DNA from: Clostridiales bacterium UBA7103
Lineage (GTDB): Bacteria > Bacillota > Clostridia > Oscillospirales > Oscillospiraceae
Assembly (NCBI GenBank): GCA_002493305.1
Contig: DKYJ01000043.1
Location: forward strand, 1-19,063
Reading direction: 5' to 3'
Length of the DNA: 19,063 nt
Positions 1 to 7,371 of this stretch are shown one piece after another. Each line of letters begins with the position of its first letter. The first letter of the stretch is position 1. The notes beneath the pieces were generated by a model. The model worked only from the letters and a program-made list of their open reading frames with translations. It did no database searches and was not told the origin of the DNA. A program made the position numbers and the translations under genes.

Positions 1-1
1 C

Positions 2-70
2 ATGGGCAACAACCCCATGGTCGGTGCAACCGTCGCAGTGGCAGTTGCCACCGCCGAGGCGCTCAAGTAA
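2..70 (+). CDS. C-terminal tail of an unidentified protein (partial)
   Basis: An open frame enters from the left edge and stops with TAA at 68-70. The 22 visible residues begin GNNPMVGATV after the first in-window Met and run as an Ala/Val-rich helix ending EALK. The codons look normal for the region, and a terminator follows 26 bases later, so this is very likely the true end of a plus-strand gene. It is too short to identify. The PlsX-like alpha subunit of glycine reductase component C (GrdD) is one guess, suggested mainly by the glycine-related genes nearby, and I cannot support it from these residues. The real start lies outside the window. Confidence 0.55.
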   Translation: MGNNPMVGATVAVAVATAEALK

Positions 71-96
71 ACGTTACAGTATATATTGCAAAAAAG

Positions 97-127
97 ACAC
101 CGCAGCGCGAGCTGCGGTGTTCTTTTT
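97..127. terminator. Bidirectional intrinsic terminator
   Basis: A perfect 10-bp stem, ACACCGCAGC (97-106) with GCTGCGGTGT (111-120), closes a GCGA tetraloop of the GNRA type. A T-run follows on the plus strand (121-127), and an A-run at 90-95 gives the T-run on the minus strand. It serves the plus gene ending at 70 and the minus-strand operon ending at 126. Confidence 0.9.
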
Positions 128-734
128 ATTGGTACTCAACCGGCTGGTATTCGTTTAGGGCGGGCTTGAAGCGGCCCTCATAAAAATAAAGAAAAGCCCG
201 GCGGCACTCGCTCTTTGAGCAAAGCTTATATAAGAGCTTTGCGCCGGACGTGTCAAGGCCGAGTTGAAGCTCAACGTCATTCCCGTTCATAGCAGCCTGA
301 ATAAAGCGGAGCCCGTTTTGCGGCTTTGGCGCGGCGAGAGAGACAAACTGACTTGGGTTTATGAACATCTCCTCAAGGTAGTTTGAGATGTCCGCGTCGG
401 TGAACTTTGAAAGCTTGCCGTTTTGATTTTCAAGAATATAGCTGCCGCGTGCGTCCTTGAAGGCCTCGGAAATATTGCCGTTTATGTAGGCCTTGTAGCC
501 CTTGGAGGTCAGCAATTCACCAATTGAATCCACAATGACCCCGGCAAGAGCCAGCGCGAAGCCCAGCGCCAGTATCAGCAAGACAACGGAAAAATCAAGA
601 CTTCCTCCGGCCAAAAAATAGCCAGCAATTACTGCCACAGCTCCGGCAGAGGCCAGAATTGTCCCCGCAAGGAGCAGGCGATAGCTCTTTGTTTTGCCCT
701 GCCTGCAAAGGCGTTTGTACTCTTTTCGTGTCAT
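126..734 (-). CDS. Small two-TM membrane protein, function unknown
   Basis: This is a 202-residue protein. A basic N-terminus (MTRKEYKRLCRQGKTK) leads into two hydrophobic segments at about residues 19-42 and 48-70. A soluble C-terminal part of about 130 residues follows, with no motif I recognise. The positive-inside rule suggests that both ends face the cytoplasm. The ATG overlaps the upstream gene's stop as ATGA (731-734), and a GGAGG sits about seven bases upstream, so translation is probably coupled. It is the last gene of the DUF1538/PII-like operon and ends directly against the shared terminator. Its role is not known; its position suggests an accessory part of the same membrane system. 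Confidence 0.8.
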   Translation of the reverse strand: MTRKEYKRLCRQGKTKSYRLLLAGTILASAGAVAVIAGYFLAGGSLDFSVVLLILALGFALALAGVIVDSIGELLTSKGYKAYINGNISEAFKDARGSYILENQNGKLSKFTDADISNYLEEMFINPSQFVSLAAPKPQNGLRFIQAAMNGNDVELQLGLDTSGAKLLYKLCSKSECRRAFLYFYEGRFKPALNEYQPVEYQ

Positions 735-1630
735 AATTCAACCTCCGGGAAAAGCTCTTCGTATTTTTTGAGCATATCCTCCATCTCATCTGTGGAGAGG
801 GGCTTTATAAGGCTGTGTGCAGAGTCAAAGCGGCTGCGCTTGCCAAGGGCGAGCAGCGGGAAAAACTCGTCGTAGGGCACTTTGCCGAGAAAGCGGTTGA
901 GCTTGAGGGAGAAAAGGTGCATCTCATAGCTGTCGCATTCAATCGCCTTACCGGTTTCAGAGTCAGTTGTGCCGAAAGGGACGCGCCCTTTGTCGGGAAA
1001 GATGCTGGGCGTGTCCTCCGTGATGGCATAGCGGCCCATGACGCCCTCGTCCATGCGGAAAAAGCTGGGTTGGGCGTAATACGCGTCAATTGACTGCTTT
1101 TCGTGCATCCAATCCGTGAAGGCAGCCACGCCTCCTTCTTTAAAACGCTCTGCCTCCTCCATACCTATGGTAAGCGGGAACATGGTGGAGAAAAAGTCCA
1201 TGTACTCAGTCTCGCCGCTTAGAATTTTGTCAGCGCTCATCTGTAAAAAGCGCTCGTTGGCGGAGAGCGTGTCTGGCAGCCCCCGTTGAAAATCGGCAGG
1301 GGAGGTCTTTGTGCCGTCTACCTCCAGCGTGCAGCTCCAAAAGTTCACGATGCGCCCGACGCACTGGTAAAGAGCGTGTATCTCCTGCGCGCTTGTGGGA
1401 TTAAGAAGCCGCAACTGTATATGCCTGTGCTTTTTGAGGTCATAGCGGACGCTTATGCCCCGGCTGATGCATTTTTTATCATAGATGATAAAATCCTCGC
1501 CCTCGATAACACCGGGTTTGAGGCGCGGCCCGTCAGGGCTTCCGTAGCTCAGGCTGCCGCCGAGCAGAACGCTCATAGACAAGCCTTTTTTGGAAAAGCC
1601 CTTCTGTTTGATAGTAATATCTATCGACAT
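731..1630 (-). CDS. Hypothetical soluble protein, possibly DUF4299-like
   Basis: Starting at the ATG at 1630 gives 299 residues beginning MSIDITIKQKGFSKKGLS. A longer reading from 1723 runs back into the preceding gene and lacks support. The sequence shows no signal peptide or membrane segment and is acidic at the C-terminus. The N-terminal pattern (short beta strand, KQK, then a glycine-rich LLGGSLSYG) reminds me of the DUF4299 family of Firmicutes, but this is from memory and weak. It lies 14 bases after the TPR gene and overlaps the next gene by ATGA, so it is firmly within the operon. The start has only a close-spaced GGTGAAGGA upstream, which suggests re-initiation after the preceding stop. 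No enzymatic motif is visible. Confidence 0.75.
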   Translation of the reverse strand: MSIDITIKQKGFSKKGLSMSVLLGGSLSYGSPDGPRLKPGVIEGEDFIIYDKKCISRGISVRYDLKKHRHIQLRLLNPTSAQEIHALYQCVGRIVNFWSCTLEVDGTKTSPADFQRGLPDTLSANERFLQMSADKILSGETEYMDFFSTMFPLTIGMEEAERFKEGGVAAFTDWMHEKQSIDAYYAQPSFFRMDEGVMGRYAITEDTPSIFPDKGRVPFGTTDSETGKAIECDSYEMHLFSLKLNRFLGKVPYDEFFPLLALGKRSRFDSAHSLIKPLSTDEMEDMLKKYEELFPEVEL

Positions 1631-1644
1631 TCCTTCACCACCAT

Positions 1645-3240
1645 TCAGTAGCAGTCCCAGGTGTAGAGAACATCGGAGAAATCCTGTTTTCTGAGCTTCT
1701 CGCGGGGGATAAAGAAATTGCACACGCCGCTGTCGCCGAACATGGTCTTATTCTCGCCGTTTTCGTAATCGGTGTCGATTTGCAGCAGAAGACAGTCATA
1801 TTTCATATATCGGCTCTCGTCTCTGGGGTCCCACTGGGTGAACATGGGGTAGCCGCCCAGCTTATGCCCCTCACCGCGAATCTCGGCGGTAAACTCACTG
1901 TCATAGTAATCGTCCTTACTAAGCCCCGGCTCACTGCTCGCGTTGACAGCGTCTTGAGCGGTGCTGTCAAACATATAGTCGCAGACGGTCATGGCTTCGG
2001 TATCCGCCGTGAAGCTTGGGCGGAACGCTCCGAAAACCGGGAAGTTATCATCATTGCCTGCAAGATGGACGGAGGTGGAGAAGACGTCCTCATCACTGTC
2101 AAACAGCACGCGGAAGTTTTTCTGCACATTCAGCTCGTCAAAGTCCGCGCCGTATGTGTCATCCGGCGTAATGTAAAAGCGCAGCACGCCGCGCGGCGGG
2201 AAAACACTGTTTTCAGGCAGCTCCGAGCAGAAAATAGCCGCCAGCAGGCGCATGGGAAGCCCGGACGCGGAGCGGGGCGGCTCTTCATTTATTCTGCCGC
2301 CGATAATGCTCCTGCCGCCGCGCCCGTCCAGCGTGAAGCGGATACAGGGGCGGCCGGTGAACGCCTTCCAGTCCTCAAGGCGTTCCATGACCTTGTCGTG
2401 GTGGGCAAACTTTTCCTTGTTTTCCTTGATCGCCGCCGTCAGCGCGACAGGGTCTTGCCCGCCGATAACCGCCTTATCATAACAGGTTTTTGAGCGCAAA
2501 GAGTCTTCCTCAATGGCGTATATCATGCTCAGCAAAGCCCATGACTGGCGCAGGTTCTTCTTAAGTTCCACCGCTTTATTTGCGTATTCCTCCGCTTTTT
2601 CTAAATCATACACGCGAAAATACGCCCCGGCGAGGTTGTTGTAGGCATAGGGGTTATCGCTGTTATATCGGAGCGCATTTTCAGCGTATTCTATGGCCTT
2701 GGGGTAGTTCTCAAACTCAGTATATATGGCGGAGAGGTTGCTCATGGCGGGGTAGTAGTCCGGGTTTTCCTCAAGGATCTCCCTATACAGCCTCATCGCG
2801 CCGCCCTTGTTACCGGTGTCCTTGAGACAAATAGCCATAAAATACTTCACGACGCACTTTTCCAGCGGCGTTTTCGCGGCCTTTTCCAGCTTCTCCAGCT
2901 TCTCCTTAAAAGCGGGATAGTTGTCGGCGTTATAATCCTCCAGCGCGCTGACGAGGAGCTTATGCTCCCTTGGACGGTTTGAAAATGCGCCTTGGATCTT
3001 ATCCTCCAGCTCGCGCTCTACCTCCGAGCGCCACTGCCGGCCGCCCCTTAGCGTCGCATAGAGCGCGGCGCATAGCGTCAAAACAACCGTTATTGCCTTT
3101 CCAAGGCTGTCCGTGGGGTCACTCTCAAAAACGAACACATCCACAAGATACAGCCCGATCACGAGCAAAAGGCCGATAACCTCAAGAGCTATCAAAACCG
3201 AGCGCTTGACCGGGCGCTTTGCCTTTTCGCCTTTTTTCAT
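1645..3240 (-). CDS. Membrane-anchored TPR protein with DUF1963/YwqG-like C-terminal domain
   Basis: The protein has 531 residues from the ATG at 3240, which is preceded by GGGGAGA; a TTG 15 bases upstream is less likely because it overlaps that site. After a very basic N-terminus come two membrane segments (about 15-38 and 48-65). Next is a helical region with tetratricopeptide repeats (about 130-265), including YYPAMSNLSAIYTEFENYPK and NPYAYNNLAGAYFRVYDLEK. The last 210 residues resemble the DUF1963 (YwqG) domain: LGGYPMFTQWDPRD, then LLLQIDTD and GDSGVCNFFIP are its usual landmarks. TPRs normally mediate protein contacts; the function of DUF1963 is not established. It is third in the operon, 22 bases after the PII-like gene. 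A scaffolding role at the membrane is inference. Confidence 0.85.
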   Translation of the reverse strand: MKKGEKAKRPVKRSVLIALEVIGLLLVIGLYLVDVFVFESDPTDSLGKAITVVLTLCAALYATLRGGRQWRSEVERELEDKIQGAFSNRPREHKLLVSALEDYNADNYPAFKEKLEKLEKAAKTPLEKCVVKYFMAICLKDTGNKGGAMRLYREILEENPDYYPAMSNLSAIYTEFENYPKAIEYAENALRYNSDNPYAYNNLAGAYFRVYDLEKAEEYANKAVELKKNLRQSWALLSMIYAIEEDSLRSKTCYDKAVIGGQDPVALTAAIKENKEKFAHHDKVMERLEDWKAFTGRPCIRFTLDGRGGRSIIGGRINEEPPRSASGLPMRLLAAIFCSELPENSVFPPRGVLRFYITPDDTYGADFDELNVQKNFRVLFDSDEDVFSTSVHLAGNDDNFPVFGAFRPSFTADTEAMTVCDYMFDSTAQDAVNASSEPGLSKDDYYDSEFTAEIRGEGHKLGGYPMFTQWDPRDESRYMKYDCLLLQIDTDYENGENKTMFGDSGVCNFFIPREKLRKQDFSDVLYTWDCY

Positions 3241-3262
3241 TCTCTTTCTCCCCAAAGCTCTT

Positions 3263-3925
3263 TTAATCTCTCGCGCGAAGCCCCGCCACCGCCGACACCG
3301 GCAGCGAGAAGCAGATCGCTCCGGCCTTTGTCCCGGGGCCTGCCTGCTGGCTGATAGCCTGCATGATGGCTGATTTTTCGTCCTTGTGAGAAATTATGTA
3401 AACCATATCCTTCTCGTCCGCCAGACGCACGCCGAAAAACTGCTCGCCACGGCTGCTGCCAGTGCCCTTGGCGTGCAGAACCGTTCCGCCGCCAGCTCCT
3501 GCTGCGCGCGCCGCGTCCATCACGGTGTCGGAATAGCCCTCGTTGAGTATGACGATTATAAGCTCATGTTCAAATTCCACTTTGGGTTTTCCTCCTTTCA
3601 GGCTGCCTCCTGTGAGATAACTCAGCGTCCTGCCGCCCGCCACGCTCTTTATGGGCACGGCCAGCATTACGCCGTTGCCGGGAATGTCAATAAACAATCT
3701 GCGCTTTGCTGCAGTGAAAATCTTGTTAAGCTCCTCATCGTTCGCAACCGCGCTTATGATGGATTTCTCCGTACTCTCCAAGCCCAGCACGGATAACTGT
3801 TCGTGGGTCGCCGTCCCCCTGCCGAGGGTGCTGAGTATCATATGCAGGCCGCAGTTTTCGTACAGCGCCGCCATTTTTTTGCCGCGCTCACGGTCAGTCA
3901 CGGAGATAAGATAGTATAGCTGCAA
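3263..3925 (-). CDS. PII-like signalling protein with two tandem PII-type domains
   Basis: The start is a TTG at 3925. A GGGAGG eight bases upstream lies inside the last codons of the antiporter gene, so the TTG is well supported and translation is coupled. The 220 residues split into two similar halves. Half one runs about 2-97 and ends IPGNGVMLAVPIKSVAGG. Half two runs about 117-217, with GGGTVLHAKGTG, then DMVYII and GPGTKAGAICFSLPVSAVAG. Both carry the PII order: beta strand, helix, G-rich segment before the T-loop, a second helix, then a GxG-V-VP strand. PII proteins are trimeric nucleotide sensors that regulate transporters and enzymes. Normal PII proteins have one domain of about 110 residues, so the duplication is unusual. 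The lysine/arginine nucleotide contacts of GlnB are not clearly conserved, so the ligand is unknown. The neighbouring antiporter is the likely target (inference). Confidence 0.85.
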   Translation of the reverse strand: MQLYYLISVTDRERGKKMAALYENCGLHMILSTLGRGTATHEQLSVLGLESTEKSIISAVANDEELNKIFTAAKRRLFIDIPGNGVMLAVPIKSVAGGRTLSYLTGGSLKGGKPKVEFEHELIIVILNEGYSDTVMDAARAAGAGGGTVLHAKGTGSSRGEQFFGVRLADEKDMVYIISHKDEKSAIMQAISQQAGPGTKAGAICFSLPVSAVAGLRARD

Positions 3926-3928
3926 TTC

Positions 3929-5452
3929 CTAAACCTCCCAAAGCTCGATTATTTCGCTCTCACCATAGGGGAGCAGCTCTGCCGTCTGGCTTTCCCGAGC
4001 AGTGCGGAGCACAGAGATAAGCCCCATGACCTGCACGGTTATGAGCGGGGTCATCGCGACCAGCGCAACAAGGCCGAAGGCGTCCGTCATCACATTGCCG
4101 CCCACCGCCGCGCACACACCGATGGCAAAGGGCAGCATAAACGCCGCCGTCAACGGCCCGGAGGCCACGCCGCCGGAGTCAAAGGCGATGGCAGTGAAGG
4201 TCTTGGGCACAAAAAAGCTCAGCCCCAGTGCCAGAAGATAACCCGGCAGGATAAAATACATCAGCGGTATTCCGAGAAGAATGCGCAGCATGGAAAGCCC
4301 GCAGGAGCAGGCCACCGCTATGGAAAGACTCAACCCCATGGCTTTCTCTGAGATGGCTCCGGCGCTCAGCTCCTCCACCTGATTTGTCAGCACATGGACG
4401 GCGGGCTCCGCGTTGATGATAAACCAGCCCATCAGCACAGACAGCGGCACGAGCGCATACTGCATGGCACCATGGGCCATAGCCGCGCCAAGCATATAGC
4501 CGAGAGGGGAGAAGCCCACATTAACGCCGGTCAAAAACAGCACTAACCCCAGATATGTATAGACTATGCCAACAAGTATCCTCAGCAGAGGCAGCTTTCT
4601 AAGCCTGAGGGATATAAACTGGAACAGCAGGAAAATCACACATATAGGCAGCAGCGCGACCGCCACTTCTTTAAAATACTCCGGCAGAGCTTTTAGATAG
4701 CCCACCCCCAGCTGAACGGTGTCGGCAACAGAGGACGCCGTCATGGTATCCGATGAGGAGGAGCCCACGCCGTATATGGCATTGAGCAGCATCACCGACA
4801 GCACCGGGCCGATGGAGCACAGCGCTACAAGGCCAAAGCTGTCCGCCTTGGCGTTTTCGTCGCTTCGTATGGAGGAGACACCTACGCCCAGCGCCATAAT
4901 GAAGGGCACCGTCATAGGCCCTGTGGTCACGCCGCCGGAATCAAAGGCAATAGGTATCGCGTCAGACTCAATAAAAATACACAGGGCGAATAGAATTCCG
5001 TAGAAAACGATCAACATTGTGCGCAGGGAGAGAGAGAACACAATCCTCGCCATGCAGAGCATCAAAAACAGACCTACTCCGGCGGAAACAGTAAAAATAA
5101 GGACGGAGCTTTTTATCTGCGGGACATTTGCGGCCAAAACCTGAAGGTCAGGCTCAGCCACCGTGACGGCAGCGCCTAAAAGAAAGCTCAGCGGGAGAAT
5201 GACCCAGAGCTTGCGGGAACGGGTCATGGCCGCTCCCACATGGTTACCAATGCGGGTCATGGACATTTCAGACCCCATAGTGAAAAGCCCCATGCCCAAA
5301 ATCAACATGGCGGAGCCTATCAAAAACGACAGCAGCAGCCCCGCGTCCATAGGCACGAAAAACAGGCACAGTATAAACACTATCACCGTGACAGGCAGCA
5401 CTGAGGCCGCGGATTCTCTAAGCTTTTCACTTATTGCGTTTCTTTGAGCCAT
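3929..5452 (-). CDS. DUF1538 (UmpA/UmpB-like) membrane antiporter, two repeats in one chain
   Basis: This is a 507-residue polytopic membrane protein with two homologous halves. The paired motifs are EPDLQVLA (100-107) with EPAVHVLT (349-356), AFDSGGVTTGPMT (169-181) with AFDSGGVASGPLT (423-435), and SFGLVAL with AFGLVAL. This is the DUF1538 signature. In Halomonas, separate DUF1538 proteins UmpA and UmpB form a two-component Na+(Li+,K+)/H+ antiporter; here both are fused. The conserved Glu and Asp in the paired motifs are plausible ion ligands. The ATG at 5452 has GGGAGG six bases upstream. It is first in a five-gene operon, and its last codons contain the ribosome site of the PII-like gene. 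Cation specificity cannot be read from the sequence. Confidence 0.9.
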   Translation of the reverse strand: MAQRNAISEKLRESAASVLPVTVIVFILCLFFVPMDAGLLLSFLIGSAMLILGMGLFTMGSEMSMTRIGNHVGAAMTRSRKLWVILPLSFLLGAAVTVAEPDLQVLAANVPQIKSSVLIFTVSAGVGLFLMLCMARIVFSLSLRTMLIVFYGILFALCIFIESDAIPIAFDSGGVTTGPMTVPFIMALGVGVSSIRSDENAKADSFGLVALCSIGPVLSVMLLNAIYGVGSSSSDTMTASSVADTVQLGVGYLKALPEYFKEVAVALLPICVIFLLFQFISLRLRKLPLLRILVGIVYTYLGLVLFLTGVNVGFSPLGYMLGAAMAHGAMQYALVPLSVLMGWFIINAEPAVHVLTNQVEELSAGAISEKAMGLSLSIAVACSCGLSMLRILLGIPLMYFILPGYLLALGLSFFVPKTFTAIAFDSGGVASGPLTAAFMLPFAIGVCAAVGGNVMTDAFGLVALVAMTPLITVQVMGLISVLRTARESQTAELLPYGESEIIELWEV

Positions 5453-5475
5453 TGACTGCCTCCCTTCTTTTAGGT

Positions 5476-5516
5476 AAACGCTGAAAAAATCACCCTCGCC
5501 GATTTTTTTCAGCGCT
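5476..5516. repeat. AT-rich inverted repeat in the 5' leader of the DUF1538 operon
   Basis: The arms CGCTGAAAAAATC (5479-5491) and GATTTTTTTCAGCG (5501-5514) pair with one bulge around a nine-base loop. The repeat lies 25-60 bases upstream of the antiporter start on the minus strand, inside its probable leader. It lacks a T-run after the stem, so it is not a standard terminator. It may be a leader hairpin or a protein site. Confidence 0.5.
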
Positions 5517-5534
5517 TACTATCACATTTTTTTA

Positions 5535-5543
5535 ATTTTAGCA
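5535..5543 (-). promoter_or_regulatory. Candidate extended -10 promoter for the DUF1538 operon
   Basis: On the minus strand the sequence reads TGCTAAAAT: a TAAAAT -10 box with the TGn extension. No good -35 box lies 17 bases upstream. The position is about 85 bases before the antiporter start. Confidence 0.4.
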
Positions 5544-5605
5544 TATATGGCGGCGAAGAATATAGAAGAAGTGTTAAAAAAGTTTTCTCTTTTGGCAAAA
5601 AACTG

Positions 5606-5634
5606 TTGCAATCAGCGATTTACCGTGCTATACT
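5606..5634 (+). promoter_or_regulatory. Sigma-A-type promoter for the riboswitch and symporter
   Basis: TTGCAA (5606-5611) and TATACT (5629-5634) are separated by exactly 17 bases. The predicted start near 5641 would include the whole glycine aptamer in the transcript. Confidence 0.8.
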
Positions 5635-5698
5635 TACAGCGTAAATTAAATATCCCTGAGATGCTTTCGGAATCATTTTGAGACCGGGAGTGGAGGGA

Positions 5699-5772
5699 CT
5701 CTGGAGAAGCTCAATTTTGAGTGCCGAAGGTGCAAGGCTGAAAGGCTGAATCTCTCAGGCAAAAGGACAGAG
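5699..5772 (+). ncRNA. Glycine riboswitch (gcvT motif), single aptamer
   Basis: The two conserved core blocks of the glycine aptamer are present: GCCGAAGGTGCAA (5723-5735) and CTCTCAGGCAAAAGGAC (5752-5768). CTCTG (5699-5703) and CAGAG (5768-5772) close the P1 helix. Only one copy of the core is seen, so this is a singlet rather than the tandem form; flanking hairpins (such as 5773-5802) may act as the usual partial second unit. Such elements bind glycine. When they precede sodium:alanine symporter genes in Firmicutes they have been reported to lower expression when glycine is plentiful. A terminator at 5810-5840 gives a ready off state. The direction of control here is inference. Confidence 0.93.
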
Positions 5773-5809
5773 AAACACACAGGGCATTGGCCTGCCGTGT
5801 TTATTTCCG

Positions 5810-5840
5810 GAGTTGCTGTTTTTCAGTAGCTCTTTTCTTT
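5810..5840 (+). terminator. Terminator in the riboswitch expression platform
   Basis: GAGTTGCTG (5810-5818) pairs with CAGTAGCTC (5824-5832) through seven Watson-Crick and two G-U pairs around a TTTTT loop. TTTTCTTT follows. It lies between the aptamer and the symporter start, where a transcription-stop decision would be expected. Confidence 0.75.
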
Positions 5841-5883
5841 TGCCTGTATTGTCGTTTCTCCAGAAATTTTGGGAGGAACGGAT

Positions 5884-7269
5884 ATGCAGGCAATTCTTAA
5901 TGTGGTACAGAAGATCAATTTCTATCTGTCGGACTATGTGCTTATCGTGCTGCTTATAGGCGTGGGTCTGTTTTTCAGCATCAAAACCCGCTTTGTGCAG
6001 GTGCGCTGTTTTGGCGAGGGTATGCGCAGTGCTTTCGGCAATTTTACACTCCACGGCGGCAAGCAGGAGGGCGGCTTAAGCTCCTTCCAAGCGCTGGCGA
6101 CCGCTATCGCCGCTCAGGTCGGCACGGGCAATATAGTCGGCGCCTGCGGCGCTATCCTCATCGGCGGCCCCGGCGCTATCTTCTGGATGTGGATAATCGC
6201 GTTCTTTGGCATGGCGACGATCTATGCCGAGGCCGTGCTGGCGCAGGAGACGCGCAATGTCGATGCTGACGGCAAAGTTCACGGCGGCCCGGTTTATTAC
6301 ATAATGCGCGCTTTCCCCAACGGCTTTGGCAAATTCTTGGCGGGCTTTTTCGCTATCGCCACCATTCTGGCTCTCGGCTTCATGGGAAGCATGGTTCAGT
6401 CTAACTCCATCGGCGAGACCTGTGCCACGGCCTTTGGCATCCCCGCGTGGACTGTGGGCATCGCGGTGACGGCGCTCGCGGCGCTAATTTTCCTCGGCGG
6501 CATACAGCGCATAGCCTCAGTTACTGAAAAGCTCGTCCCCATTATGGCGGTTCTATATATTCTCGGCGGCCTTGTCATCATCGTCATGCGCATCAAGTAT
6601 GTTCCCGAGGCCATAGGCATGATCTTTAAATACGCTTTTGTTCCCAACGCCGTCATCGGCGGCAGCATCGGCTACGCCATAAAGACTGCAATCAGTCAGG
6701 GCGTCAAGCGGGGGCTCTTCTCCAATGAGGCCGGTATGGGCTCCACGCCCCATGCCCACGCTATGGCAAATGTGAAGAAGCCCCACGATCAGGGAGTTGT
6801 GGCGATGGTCGGCCTGTTTATCGACACCTTCGTGGTGCTGACCATGACCGCCCTTGTCGTCATCAGCACTCTCTACGCCGGTGACGGTATTCTTGCCGCC
6901 GGCGCTGCGGACGGGGTAAGCAAGTCAAACATGGCGCAGCTGGCCTTCGGCCTGTGCTTCGGCGATAAGCCGGGCGCTATATTCGTGGCAGTGTGCCTGC
7001 TGTTCTTCGCTTTTTCCACCATTCTTGGCTGGAACTTCTTCGGCAAGGTCAATGTGGAGTACCTCTTCGGCAAAAAGGCCGTGCCTGTCTACTCGGTGAT
7101 AGCTCTTATCTTCATCTTTATGGGCTCATGCCTGTCTAATGACCTTGTTTGGGAGCTTTCCGATATGTTCAACCAGCTCATGGTCATCCCCAACGCCTTT
7201 GCGCTGCTGGCGCTCTCGGCGCTGGTCGTCGTCGCCGCGCGGAATAAGGATACGGCGGATAAGAAATAA
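5884..7269 (+). CDS. AGCS-family sodium:alanine/glycine symporter
   Basis: The protein has 461 residues from the ATG at 5884, chosen because GGGAGG lies at 5871-5876; an in-frame TTG at 5869 would overlap that site. It has the hallmarks of the alanine or glycine:cation symporter family (AGCS, AlsT/DagA-like): QVGTGNIVG (78-86), GGPVYYI (134-140) and SNEAGMGSTPHAH (280-292). There are about ten or eleven membrane segments and the length is typical. It takes up alanine or glycine with Na+. The glycine riboswitch upstream points to glycine as a substrate or signal. A strong terminator follows, so it is probably monocistronic. Confidence 0.95.
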   Translation: MQAILNVVQKINFYLSDYVLIVLLIGVGLFFSIKTRFVQVRCFGEGMRSAFGNFTLHGGKQEGGLSSFQALATAIAAQVGTGNIVGACGAILIGGPGAIFWMWIIAFFGMATIYAEAVLAQETRNVDADGKVHGGPVYYIMRAFPNGFGKFLAGFFAIATILALGFMGSMVQSNSIGETCATAFGIPAWTVGIAVTALAALIFLGGIQRIASVTEKLVPIMAVLYILGGLVIIVMRIKYVPEAIGMIFKYAFVPNAVIGGSIGYAIKTAISQGVKRGLFSNEAGMGSTPHAHAMANVKKPHDQGVVAMVGLFIDTFVVLTMTALVVISTLYAGDGILAAGAADGVSKSNMAQLAFGLCFGDKPGAIFVAVCLLFFAFSTILGWNFFGKVNVEYLFGKKAVPVYSVIALIFIFMGSCLSNDLVWELSDMFNQLMVIPNAFALLALSALVVVAARNKDTADKK

Positions 7270-7284
7270 GAAAAAACGGTTTAT

Positions 7285-7316
7285 AAACAGGCGGGAGCTT
7301 CCCGCCTGTTTTATTT
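7285..7316 (+). terminator. Intrinsic terminator after the AGCS symporter
   Basis: AAACAGGCGGGA (7285-7296) pairs perfectly with TCCCGCCTGTTT (7300-7311) and a short T-rich tail follows. The next gene's -35 box overlaps its end. Confidence 0.9.
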
Positions 7317-7343
7317 GCATTCTCGGGAGAAATATTATATAAT
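7315..7343 (+). promoter_or_regulatory. Promoter of the ferredoxin-like gene
   Basis: TTGCAT (7315-7320) and a perfect TATAAT (7338-7343) lie 17 bases apart, 29 bases before the start codon. The -35 box sits right against the preceding terminator, so the gene is transcribed on its own. Confidence 0.8.
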
Positions 7344-7371
7344 ATAACAAAAAATATCGGAGGCTGCGCCA

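Noticed and set aside
2..70. Firm assignment of the left-edge tail to glycine reductase
   Set aside because: Only 22 residues are visible and none is diagnostic; the idea rests on nearby glycine-related genes.
1286..1651. Open frame on the plus strand opposite the 731-1630 gene
   Set aside because: It mirrors a well-supported minus-strand gene, has no ribosome site and no protein-like motif. The same applies to the other long opposite-strand frames in this GC-rich window, such as 1780-2493, 7126-7845, 12582-13250 and 15855-16424.
5476..5516. Leader inverted repeat read as a terminator
   Set aside because: There is no gene ending nearby on either strand and no T-run after the stem.
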